Shown here piece after piece: positions 1 through 12,800 of a DNA stretch of 64,000 nt (the first letter of the stretch is position 1; each line of letters opens with the position of its first letter). Position numbers and translations under genes: made by a program. Where the stretch lies: assembly GCF_003073045.1 (NCBI RefSeq), contig NC_037590.1, positions 27,616,449 to 27,680,448 of the forward strand. The letters run 5' to 3'. This DNA is from Pomacea canaliculata. Its lineage: Eukaryota > Mollusca > Gastropoda > Architaenioglossa > Ampullariidae. Under the pieces are notes generated by a model. The model ran no database searches and had not been told where the DNA came from. It saw nothing but the letters and a program-made list of their open reading frames with translations.

Positions 1-304
1 GTAGATCTTTTTTTTTTTAGGATGAATATCTTAAGTATCAACACAATCAACTTGTATGATACTTCATGCACCTAACTTTACTGAAAGGCTTTTCCATTTG
101 AAAACTAAGTTGAGATGGCTTAGCAAATGTTGCTGCTTTTATGTTTTAAACAGAATTTAAACATGCTTAAAAGAATACAGGTACAGAAGACACTTTACAA
201 AGGAACATGAAAAAGGCATATGGGACTTTTACTCTGTGCACTATATATATCTAATGTAAAAAGACTCTTGATCTGCGAAGAAATACATGAAATGCAATAC
301 TTAC

Positions 305-3300
305 AGTATGAAGAAATAACTGAGTCTTTGTCATGACTTCCTTAAGTTCTGACAGCTCTTGAGAATTGCGCTTGAGTGCTTCATTATTGGTGTTGACTTC
401 CCGTAGTTCGCTTTCAATTTTTTCAAATGTTGCCTATAATTATGACCAGAAACTACTTTGTTCGTCTTTTACTATCACATCAGTTATTATTTATCATTTA
501 AACAAAAATGAACTCATTTGTAAATTATCTTTCTTCAACAGTAATTAAATGACCTGACTATTAGGAGCTTAGAAGCTAAAACTGCTCTTTAATGAAATGA
601 ATTATTATCCCTGAACCCAAATGGTTCTGCCCTAGACCACTATAATAAGCTCCACAAAACAGCAGTCTTTTTTGTCAAACCACATGCAGATGCAAGGATG
701 GCTGGGAGAGCATTTCTCATCAGCTCATCTGCAGCTCACAAGGAATTTTTTCTTTCTTCAATAACTTTATGAGACAACTCAATTGTTAGAAGGTGGGTTT
801 GCCAAACCACACTCTTAGACCAAGCAATATACCTGTAGTAAAGTTAGGCTGTGGTGTTACGTGAAGCCAAGATGGGACAGTCAGAGCACCACCCAACAGA
901 GGTCATGATATCAGCCCAACCAAAGCCACATTCCAATGGAAGGTTAGGCTAGTCACCACCATCAACACCTCATGTGCTCAGACTTTAAGCTGGCAAGACA
1001 CTGAAGATGACAGATGTTCATAAACATCCTTAATGATAGTTTTGATCCATATGGACAAAGACTGTGCAAAAATGTGTCTAAGGTCAAGCAAATGAGGACC
1101 GAGGAATATCTAGGACTTTTCATCTTACAGATGATGGTACCTGTGAAGAGAAATCCTCAATGCCCAGACTGATTCTTCAAGACACACTGGGTTACTGCGC
1201 CCACAAGAAGGCAGCTGATTTTTTGCAAAAATGATGGGCCAGTGAGCAGGGGTACAGACCTATAGTCTCTAAATTGCAGGTAGAATCCTCCAAACAAGGC
1301 ATTTAACTCCAACACCCTTGCTGACGAGGCTAAGGCCAGATGGAAGATCTCTCTGTCACCTGCTTTGGTACCTAATTTCACACTGGTAAGAACCCAGCCC
1401 AATGCCATGAGGGGAAAAGGGGGAGAAAACAAAGCTGAAGGTGTTTGACTTGGAAGACAAAGAGCAGATCCTCACTCTTGATGTCATCATACCTGGTGGG
1501 AGGGAGACTAAAAGAGGCATCTGCATATAAAGATGGCAAAGCAACAGACATGGACTGGAGCCAGGGTTTGCAATGGTTCTTCAGAACCAAGGCCACAGAA
1601 AGGTATGCATTGTGCTCAGAAGAAAGCCAGAGTCAATATAAGAGAATGCTTTTGCATGATTAAGAATGCCAGCAAAGTCTGCTCCCCCTCTAAGTGAGGA
1701 GGAATAGGAACTGGTAACTACACTGGAGGCTATGGAAAACAAGGCCTTGATGCCAAGGTCCAAAAAGGAGAGAACTGCCACAGCCCATCTCAATAACCTA
1801 TCCGTCTGAGACATCCAACATAGAATGGACATATGGGTCCTGGGAAGACTGACCGACCATCTAGTACACCAAATTTAAATCAGGGTTGATGGAAGGGGTG
1901 GTAACAGAAAACTAGCTAAACCCATATGGTAAAAAGCTTACAAAAAGCCAAAGTGAGGCAAGGATCAGGGAGAGAAATACTCTGATGGTTTGAAGCAGAC
2001 CTCTGATAAAAAAAGATTTCAATAGCCGTGTGAAGGGGAGATGAGTAAAGAGGAAGAAGGAGCTGAAACGCATTCTGAAATGCTGTCCTCAGCTGCTGCA
2101 AAAAATGTGAGTTATGTTATTCTAATATGACCAGACAATGGTCCAGAAGTAAAATATTGTACTAAACAGTCACAGCAACATAGTTCAATGAGAAGGACAT
2201 TTTTTATGCTTATTAACTGATTTCAAAGTCTCAGCAAGCACTGTCCATGTGTGGTCATTAGTAGCAGGAAAAAGGCTGGCTACATAAGGAAAGAAGGCAA
2301 GATAGGAATAAGGAAAGCTCACAACAGTGGAAGCCAGTTACCTCAAGGACACCCGAGTAGTAAGACATGTTACACTCTCAAAGCTGCGTTAACCTGCCAG
2401 GCTGGTAAAAGTTGAGTCCTATCCCCTTAAACTGGGGGAAAATTAACTCTCCATCTCTTCTTCTAGTTAGATGTATTCTTTGTCTCAGTAAAAACAAACA
2501 GTTCAAGTAAACAGTTGACAAGTGCAAGCAGTCAAGCTGTAAGCATGTAGGCTGGAGAATGTGACGCCAGCAAAGTGTGCATGTAGTATAGCCATGAAGC
2601 TAATCAAAAGACTGGGGAACTCTCTTTTGCAGAGCTCATTAGGAAACCTGGGATGGAAACACATGAGTTCAGCTGGGCCTCTGGCACCCAGGGACACTAA
2701 TCACACTGACCAGGGGCAATAATTCATTTGGTTAAAAAGTAGTTTTAACCCCTAAGCTACTCATTGTCAGGTCATCTGGTAAAGTTAATGAAGAAACAAT
2801 AATTTGAAGAATCTTTCATTTATAAACATAAATACCATGGTATATTTAATTTTTATTGAAACTGGACATGAAAAGGAAATATGATTAAATAAAAATCATC
2901 AATTTATATTCCCCAAAAAGTGAAGACATTTCAGATCACCTCAAGATCCACCATCTCTTTTGGTGCTGGAGCCTTAGGATTTTCACCTCTGTCATAAATA
3001 TTCAGCTTCTGTTTGCGAATTTCTTTCTCAACATATCCTAAAAAAAAATTGTATTTATATTATGCCAAAATTGCCTCATCATTTTTTTTTTACCGCATGT
3101 CAGAAATCACTATTACATTAGAGGGATCATATTAATATGTTTACCATTATGACAGGTCTAGTAGATTATAAATTAATTTTTTTAATGATTGAGTAAAGCT
3201 TATTTCCTGTATTCTTTCTCCAAGTCTGGGTGAATACCCCTATTCCATTCTCTAGATATATGCCTACAAACATCACAATGCACAAAACAAAGTCAAAATC

Positions 3301-4394
3301 ATGTAATAATTTGCTTAATTAACATGTTTCCAGCTTTCCTAATGGCTGAGGCCATAACCACATAAACATATCAAGCAATCTCCTGATATCTGCATTATTT
3401 ACCTCCTTATATATATATTATTTTATATAATTTACTTAAAATTAAATATTAAGAACATGATTTTATAACTATTAAACTATTTTGAGCATACTTTGTAGCA
3501 GATTTTAGAAAAGCAGTAGTTACTTACTGAGCTTGCGTTCCATCTCCTCACATCGCCTTATCTCATTCACAAACTTTCTCTGGAATGCATTCACATTTGG
3601 GTTTAGCTGCAACAAAATAGGACAATGAACAGCTGATTTATAATAAAATCATGGAAATCATTTAAAATGAAAGTAATGAATTTCTACATAAATTTCATCT
3701 CTTACAAGTGCAACTATTGTTATTGTTCCTTACCATCTTCTCTTAAAGCATAATTTATCATAGCAGACATGGCCCAATTCAGCTACCAATTCCCCATGTT
3801 ATCTGATTATGTAACAGAATATCTTTAATTTATTGCATTCGCAGAATTTTTTTCAATTTTTACAGTTCAGGATTTTTTCCTTAGCCACCACTGATATTTG
3901 TTTTTAACAAAAATGAGTTTTTAAAACTTTTTTTAAGGAAAAATACACATGAACTGAACTAACTTAGAATTTGTGATGTCACTGAAGATCGCAGCTAATG
4001 CAGGAGTTTGAGCTTATACTAATAAAATGCAGCATAACTGTGTCTACTTTTGTAACACTGCGGGAAAAAAGGTCTTGATATCTTCTAAAATGCAGGTGAG
4101 AGCTGCAGTGTTTCATGGTTTATATATTGCAAACAGACTAGAACTATTCATTCACCTTTTGACTTATGCTGCAATGACCAAAATTAGTCATTCGAAGAGA
4201 AATTTTTGCACCCTGAATAGTCTTCATAATTGTAACAAAATATTTTTTTAACATTTCTCAAAAGAAAAAAGAATACTTACATCCTTGAACTGAACAATGC
4301 CAATCTCTCCAAGTTCAGAGACACATGCATAAGCAGCCTCTGACTGCAAGAACAGCTGGCACAAGGCCATCTCCTCACTCCGGAAGATGGACAT
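305..4394 (-). CDS. ATP6V0A1: V-type proton ATPase 116 kDa subunit a, N-terminal exons (partial; gene continues off the left edge)
   Basis: Subunit a of the membrane V0 sector forms the proton half-channels of the V-ATPase and its N-terminal cytosolic arm links V0 to V1. Coding exons seen on the minus strand, 5' to 3': 4394-4281 (ATG at 4394, acceptor further upstream near 4434), 3606-3528, 3037-2940 and 433-305. All have GT-AG borders and the phases join without a break (0, then 1, then 0, 0). The spliced protein begins [17 protein letters not shown] and continues with [48 protein letters not shown] and [16 protein letters not shown], the strongly conserved family N-terminus. Only about 114 residues of a protein of roughly 830 are present. 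Membrane segments lie outside the window. Vertebrate paralogue number (A1/A2/A4) cannot be assigned strictly; A1 is the closest by eye. Confidence 0.95.
434..2939. other. ATP6V0A intron containing a GC-richer, possibly inserted segment (about 640-2750)
   Basis: This 2.5-kb intron of the V-ATPase gene holds no recognisable exon. From about 640 to 2750 the base composition is clearly richer in G and C than the surrounding intron, and open stretches of 60-90 codons appear on both strands (for example 1581-1832 and 1157-1432 minus, 1445-1663 plus). None resembles a family I know and they overlap each other, so I do not call them genes. A degenerate transposable element is a reasonable guess; I could not find clear terminal repeats. 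Confidence 0.3.
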
Positions 4395-4434
4395 CTTCGT
4401 CACTGGGGTTGTAATTAAGCACTTCAATACTTCC

Positions 4435-6830
4435 TTATAGTGAAAAGAAACACCTATTACTTGGAAGATACCTAAAACATTGCAAAATTGCTTAAAGATT
4501 ATTAATAATTAAATTGAGAAATATGCAGAAAAAAAGGTTGACACTTTAAAAAATACTACTATAAATTGTAATTAAGACAGCCCTCAGTGAAAATGAAGGC
4601 CAAAGTGAACCCCAGATATGATGGTTTTTCTTACAGTAAAATTTTCATAAATGGTTTGGTTAAAGTATATATATATATACTTGCACACAATTTCCAATCA
4701 CATTTACTTCAGATATAAAATAGTATTACCAATAGGCATGCATGCATGGACACTACATCTAAATATCAATTTTACAAGTAAAATATATGAAGTAAATTTA
4801 TGCACATATGCATATATTCTCACCACACAAAGTTGGGTTGGGCCAAAGATTATATAAAGACTTTGGCTGAACTGTGATTTAAAGATCTTTTGAGAGTACA
4901 GCACTCAACAAATATTTATGTTAAACACTTCAGTCTGAAAATTCAAAGCTGTGCAGACTGACTTCTAAATTTTGACATTAAGAACTTTCTACCTTCTTAT
5001 ACTTTAGTCAACCAACAAAAAAATGTTAACATCTTTTTAAGCATCTACAGTTAGAATGATAAAAAAAATCACTATTAAGTATTAGAATTTAAGGCAGCTT
5101 TGTTTTACCTGTTCTGGTATTTTAACTGTGCTGGTCTGTGCAGCTTAGCGAAATGTTAATAAAGTAGTAGTGAGTTTAATTCTTCACTAAGAAAGACCAT
5201 GCCTGAAGAAATGTCATATGACAAATTCATTGGGTAGCGCGAATTTCAGCACTGCCCACTTACCCCTATCTACACTCTTCGCTAAAAAAAAACTTCACAC
5301 TCATATCACTGATAAGCTCACTCGCACGAGTGTAAAAATCGTGACATTGTTTGACAAACAACTTTATGTAAGACATCAGGTTGAATCTACATTGCGATCG
5401 TTGCTATAAACCCTGATACTCATGTGTATATAAATACTACAATTTGTAGTAATAAGTACAATAACACCACGAACTAAATATAACGTTCATGATAACACTT
5501 AACAATTTTGAGCATTTAGTAGTGCTTATCGATTGTAGACAATATTTTACCATTATTAAAGATTACTTCGAATATTGTAATCTAACTAAAAAAATGTTTC
5601 TGTTTATCTGTTACAACACGGCATTTATAACATAAGGAAGATCAGGGATCCGCATGCTTACTTTCCGAACAGGATACGCCCGCTTTTATTTCTGTTGACA
5701 AAAAAAGTAATTAGGAGAAATACATCATATTTAGTTCACGCTATAAATGACTTAACTGCCCCATCACAACCACAGTAAGCTATTGAATAATGATGCAGCT
5801 CACCCTTCTTGCTGCTCTCTGATTTATTCGCAATCTGACACGGGCTAGTCACTGTCCATCAACCTGTCACCTGTTGCTGTCCGCCTAGTGTCATGTGACT
5901 TGTCAAAAGTCTGAAAACATGAACAAAGTACGCCAAAGCCGTAACACATTTTCGGTGTTAATTATCAGCAGTACCAGAGTGTTTTTTTAAAAAAAAAATT
6001 TGATTATGATAATGATGTGATGATCATCCAGTGATTTGCAACAAACTTTTCCTTCAATATTAAAATAAATTCTATCTCTGTTTTTGCGTGTTGATCAGTC
6101 ACACTTCCGTTTTGTGTTTTGTCGTCTGCTTGGCGGACCTCGATATTTAAAGCCGCACTAATATTTTGTATCTGTATTCAGCAAAGAAAGGTGACCCTAT
6201 TCATTCCAGTGCTTGCAATCATTAGAGCACTGATTTACTTTTTGTGGTAAACTCGAGAGCTTGCTTCAGTGGCTTGAGTACATTATATAGTTGTTAGATT
6301 CCAGAACACAAATTAGAAAATTCACCATATACACCTGACTGTCATTTTCTGAGTTATATATGTGTTCGGTTACACGCATGTACAGATTATAAAGATCGGT
6401 TCTTATCAAATGAAACAAATATTTAAAAATGATAGAGCATGGATAATGGTCTAAAATCATACATGGATTATTTATTCACTTTGTCACCATCAAATTATAA
6501 AACGCGCTGCTTAATGACCGAAATCATAAAACAAAAAATGTTTTTTCATTTTCTTCTGTGAGAAAATTCTTTTAAGACTGCGTTAATATTGCCTCTTGCC
6601 AACAATTTGTGTTGGACAGATGGCGGTGAAATAAATTATAAAAGACTGCATATATGCATGACCTTAAGAAGAAATATTAACGAACGCTATTTTATGTACA
6701 CATTTTTTTTTTTTTTCACCAAAGAAATGCAGAACAGAAAGCAGAACAAGGCAGAGTTTACAGTAAGTTCCTTCATGGACCCAGATAGGATCTACGTTCA
6801 TGGTTCCTTTTGTGCAGCTCGTATATTGCC
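4435..6830. promoter_or_regulatory. 5' region and shared divergent promoter zone of ATP6V0A (left) and MEI1 (right)
   Basis: The two genes are transcribed away from each other here. On the minus strand, donor-like sites AAGAAGG|GTGAGC (exon side from 5804) and TGTTCGGAAA|GTAAGC (exon side from 5657) probably end one or two alternative 5' untranslated exons of the V-ATPase gene. A candidate ETS-type site, CACTTCCG, lies near 6101. No TATA box is evident. The rest of 4435-5650 is intron without visible exons. Transcription start sites are inferred, not seen. Confidence 0.45.
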
Positions 6831-9800
6831 ATGGAGTACAGCTTACTTCATTCACTGCATACTCATGATCCAGAATGGACCATGATTTTTGCTCAGCATC
6901 AGTCATCTGTTTGTTTGGCCTGCATCATCGAAGACCTAAAAGATGTCAGGACTCAGACCAATGTACAGAAGCATTTCCACTTATCTCTTATGAAATCTAT
7001 TTTAAATGAGTGCCAAGAAGTGGATGACCTGTTTCATCAACATCCTCGTGTTTGTCAGCATTTGATTGACATTATAACAGGTGCATTTTTATAGGCATAA
7101 AAATCATAAATATTTCATTTGCTTACAATTGCTGAAGCTTACAATATTAAAATATGTTTATATATTAGACAATCTATCTTTTTTTTGTTTTTTGAAGGGT
7201 ATGAAGGAACAGTCACATATAATGTAATGCAAATTTTAGACAGTTGGCATTAATTTTTCTCCCTAATTTAAACAGTTTATGCAACTTATATTTCAGAACA
7301 TTATGCAGAAAGCAGTTCTTGACATCATCTGCTGAGAGTGAGTTAAGTAATTTTTTTAAAATTATGGTGAAGTAGGAACAGAAGATGTAATCATTTTATC
7401 TTAGCTTGTATATAAAGGAAAACAATCAAACCAGTAGCCCTAGTTAAAAAGTATTGTTACAAAGAAGGAAATGCAGGAAATTTTTCAAATCTCAGGCTGA
7501 ATGAACAAAAGTAACAATTAGTCTACAAAAAAATTCTGAAGTAAAAATTCTTTGAACTTCTGAACATCCTTGTGTATCTCATGGTTTTCATCAGTGACAA
7601 TTAAAGCACTGTTGTTCATACTTATGCTACTTTCCCACATCATGCACTAGACCAGCTGATGCGGCAAAGTTGCTGGGAACATTACCTTGCTAAATGATCG
7701 AAGTCGCTGTTTTATTCTTATATATGGATAGATGAAGCTGAGTATTTGGATCTGCTTACATTCACTATTATCTTCGATTGGTGCCTGTAGATAACCCAAA
7801 GATAACTTTGATGTCAGCTTTAGAGACTCTTGTAATTAAATGTTAAAATGAAAACTGAAAATACTTTTTGGCATCCTGTATGCAGTTTGTGTTCAGATCC
7901 TGGACAACCTGCAGTCAGAGACCATGTATGTTTACTTTCTGGACAAGTTTGCCTGTCAGGTACTGATCTAATTTTCAGTTAATGTATGTACTCAGTATTT
8001 ACAAGTTTTAACACCATTTTTACTGCATTTACTGTCTTTATTTGTGTTTATATATGCAAAGTGATGTAAGCTTTGTATAGAGATAAACACTGTATAAGAA
8101 TATTTTATTATTTTTATTATTGATACTATTTCATTGATATTTGTAAGTGTATTTAAATATTTGATCTGATCATGGTCTGATACAATTTATCATGCAAATT
8201 AACTTCTTATTTCAGTCTTTTATCAGATTGTCTGTATTTTAAACAGCTTTTAGAGCAGGAAGAGTCTCTTCCCTTCTTTGTCACAGTACTCGAAAAGCTG
8301 GCATTTATTTCTCCAATTTACATTTTGATTTTGGTACAGGTTCATGGTAAGTTTAAAATATTGTTATTGACAATTCAACTGTGAAATCCAATAATCTTAA
8401 CCAGCATAAAATATGCAAAAGAGGTCCTCCTAACCAGTGTTAGTGATAATTGTAACTTTAAATATTTTTGATACTATATGCACTTTATAAACACATTGCC
8501 ATGAATGGTCACTTTAGGTAGTGCAGTAGTAAAATATGAAAATACTTAAAATGCTCATGATTTATGGATGTATTATTTTGCTGCATGGATTATGATTGTT
8601 CTGCAGAACCACTGATAAAGATGTTGGTAGAGAAGTGGATGACAGTGTCTCACTTTGATGAGGCAGCTCAGTGCTCTATGACTTTGATGCTGACGCAGCT
8701 CTTTGAACATGAAATCCTGCCAGCTGTACCTTCATACATCTTATTCTTTGTGAACAAATATCTCTTAAATTGTCTGTCATCAGCTCAGTCCCTGGAGCTG
8801 CAAGTCAGAGCTTTAGGTTGGTAGGAATTTCCCTTTTTGTCTTTTAAACACATTTATCACTGTACTAACAAATAGTGTGAGGACATGATTTCTTAAATAC
8901 TGCATATGGATAAAGAGGTTAACTTTTTTCAGTGATCTACTGTTTAATTATTTATGTCCAAACAGAAAAATATATTGAAGAGTATTTTCATTATTACAGC
9001 CTTATTAAAAAAAATACTGCAATGCGGGAGTGGGCCAGCAGAAGATTCAGAGGAATTTGAGTTACTGTCCTTAGCCTTGAAAAAGCAGCTACTCAGTCGA
9101 AGAGAAACACTCAGCATAGCTGTTGCTCAGTGCCTGAACATTATAGCTAGCAACCCTTGCTACGCTGCTTGTCTTCATCATGTTTTAAAAAGTGACCTAC
9201 CAGGTATAAGGAGTTTCATAAATATGTTACCATGTGAGCAATTTAAGTATGCATGAAGGCTTGTGCTAGCACAGACACTTGCATTACCTATAAACAGGAA
9301 GGAAGCAAAACAAATGGATGAATGGAAAAATGACGAAAAAGTCAGGTACAAACAATAACATATAAAATGGACAAAATTTGCTATTTAGATGTTTGCTAGT
9401 GAAGGTACATTTACAACTACTACATATAAGGTAAAAAAAAAAAAGTCACTTGCCTTATATCAGAATCTGAACTTAGTAAGTATTTGAGCTGTAAGTTTTT
9501 CCTCTCCAAATCTAAAGTGATGGATTCAGTGTTGGATATTTTCCTTGCACACCTAAAATCTGGTGTAAAATACATTTGAGTGCTGACTTTTTGAAAGGGT
9601 GATATAACTTTGAGGATATAACTTTGATGATATAACACAAATATTATTGCATCATAAAGTTTTCTGTTTGATCATATAAGTTTCAATGAACTTTGTTTTG
9701 GAAAAACAGACCACATTTAGAGGCAATATCATAACACATGATTGCTGTAACTTAATGTTTATCAGAGCTGTAAATGTGTCATAGCTATAATTTGTGATGT

Positions 9801-12800
9801 AATTTACATTTTGTGAATGATTGCAGTAACTTAATATTTGCCTGAGCTGAGCTGTAAATGGGTATAACTTGTAACAAGTGTAGAAAATAGATATTCTGAG
9901 TGATTATTTACGCAGTTAAATGTATCTTGTCTGAAAGAGTTCCTGTTTGAGTCACTCCACACCATGAATATTGCTCAGCTTGAGTAAGCATAATTTGTTA
10001 ATATGGTTCATTTTTTCATTTTATAAAATTTCTAAGTGCTTGAATTTTTTTACTTTCCTTTCTATATGTTTTTTTTGAATCACATTTATTTGGAAAATGA
10101 CACCTATATGTATGAACCTAATTTTCCTGCTATGTTATGTTTCTTGTTGAATTTAAAAAACAGTAGTTTTCCATAGACAGAACTATAACCATTTTATTAT
10201 TAGGCAACAGAGTATTTTTGAAAACCCTATCCCCATTTCACGTTTGTTTTCATGTATTAGTGCTTTTCATATGTGCATTCTGAAACTATATAGCATGACA
10301 TTATAAAATTTGTAAGATGAGCATTGATTGTTAAAATTTATAACAAAAGATCTATAATTGTTGGTTTATTATAATTATCTTTAGTGGACATTTGTTATGG
10401 ATAATTGATGAAAATTGGTTTGGGTGTTTGTAAAGATGGGTGTAAACTGATAATTAAAAACCAGAGGCATGTCATCTTAAATCTTGATTTTTAGTTCAAT
10501 CTTTGTGTTGTGGTTACTGCATTTTCAATGAGGCACAGACTGAGTTGTTAAGTTATGAAAAAGTTGTTGATATATGCTGCTGCATGTATACATAGCTACA
10601 GAAGTATATTTAAAATTTGTTTATAAATATTGAGTAAATTTTTACTAATTTCTTTGGCATTAAGTATAGCTGTGTATGATTTTGGCTTTTAGTTGTACTA
10701 AACTGATGATATTTATTTCAAAGGTTTTTTTTTTTAATGACTATATGTTATTTGTCTATATTTTCAGTGCTGTAGTCAGTTGCCTTCAGTCATTTGCACA
10801 GAGTGATGCCTTCTTTAGCAGATGTCATGCAGTGTATGGTAAGATGTAAAATATGAAAGACAGAGAAAGAGAACAAATAAATAAAGGTTTGGGAATGGGG
10901 AGACGGGTGTTGACAAATACACAGCAGCAGTGCTGTACAAAAATAGTATGTTTAGAACTGATTATTCTGACACTAAATCCCTTTATTTTTTTTTTAGGCA
11001 AAATTATTTGTGAAAATATAAATATTAACTATTTGTCATTTTAAGCTGTATTTCAATCGCTTGATGCATTACTTTAAAACAAATAAACATTATATAATAT
11101 ATAAAAGCAAAAGAAATAACAGGAAAACTTTACTTGGCAGGCATGGAATCATTACTTCAAATGGTGAGCACACTCTGGAAACTAAGAATAATAACATACT
11201 ACATAAAGCCTTCACACTTCTAGCACTCATCATGGAAAGGTAATCATATATATAGGTCGAGTTATGGGTCTTGTATGAAATGTGTGTCTATGTATGTGTG
11301 AGTCTGTGAGAAAGTGGTAGTCTGGAGATTTGACCCATTTGTCCAGTTAATCTTTCTTTATTATTTCTTACAACTGTTTAGATTTGATGTTAGCACTGTT
11401 AAATACATATAAGCAGTTTATATTGTCTTACAATGGTGTATATATTATTTTTAAAATAAGATATTAAAATTCATGTCTTCTATAGTGTTTGATTTTCTTT
11501 TATGATATGTACAGCATGCATGAACTTGTGTAAGCTTTCAGCTGATATTTTAACAGTCACACAAACTTTGACATGATAAAAGAAAAATGTGGAAGAAGAT
11601 TTGACATCTGTGCATTCAGGCTGAGGCAGAGGCATGAAAAATATGTCATAAAATATTCCAGGCAGAGTGCAGGAATTCCACTGTTTGTCAACATGACTAC
11701 CCAACAGTTTGCTCAGTCTCTGTTGGTAAAGGGTGTCCAGAGTTACTATCTTCCAGTTGTGTGCGCTGCGGTCAGGTGTGCCACCACTCAGTTTTTGTAC
11801 GTTTTTGCTTGCTATAGAGCATTAACTTTTTACTGGCTTTATCTTTTTTTAAGGCTACATATGTAGTTGTTGGTATACTGTAACAAAGGATGCTGTTACA
11901 TACCGATTTCAGTTATTCAACCTGCATTGCTTGCTGTGTATTACAGATTTGTATGCTTTCATATAAATATTTCATATTTATTTCATTAATTATGTGTCTT
12001 ATGTCTTGGTCAATGCAGTTTGAAGATGCAGGTGTAGCATTTCTTTAGGACATCTTATATATATAACTGTTTATGATATGTATTTTAAAGAGTGCTTCAT
12101 ATGTGTTTTATCTGCTTTCTTGTTCATCCTTTGCTTGTGTGATGTCCTTGATAAAAACCTATGGTTTTAACCTATATATTATGTAAATTTTGTTTAAAAT
12201 TCAGTAACTATTGAATTGAATTTTACATAAAATTTACTTGTCGAGTCAGTAGTCAGTAACCTTACCATCTAAACTGTAATACTTTTTGTGGTGAAATCAT
12301 GGTAGCTTCTGTTACTGACATTGATATGTCTGTTTATCAAGAATTCATGGGTGTTTTTCCAGAAATGAGTATCTGTGTATCTCAGCCACTACAGCATTTG
12401 TGGAATCTATTGTTGGTGGCGCATGCAGCATATTAGAGGAAGCTTTGACAGAGGAAAGAAAGCATACTTTCTTCAGAAGCCTTGATGTGTCTCTTGATGA
12501 GATTTTGGGACTTCTGCTGGCATTCCTTTGTGCTGTTACAAAGTTTGTAATGCTTTTTTAAGATCATACACTATTCAAAAAAATGGTATTTGCATGTGTA
12601 TGTGCGCCTTTGTGTGTGTATATATATATATGTGTGGGCTTGTATTTATGTGCATAATCGTCCATATTATTTGTATGAATAATATATACATCCTGGGGCA
12701 GGCAGGTATCTGTTTGTGGTCTCTGCTAGTCTTTCTTTTTCCTGATGAGCAGAGTTTACAGGGATCTTTATCGATAGGGCTATATTTCTTTTGCTGCATT

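Noticed and set aside
7280..7332. Possible extra MEI1 exon after an acceptor-like ATTTCAG at about 7294
   Set aside because: In the frame required by the phase-1 donor at 7080 it hits a stop within about eight codons.
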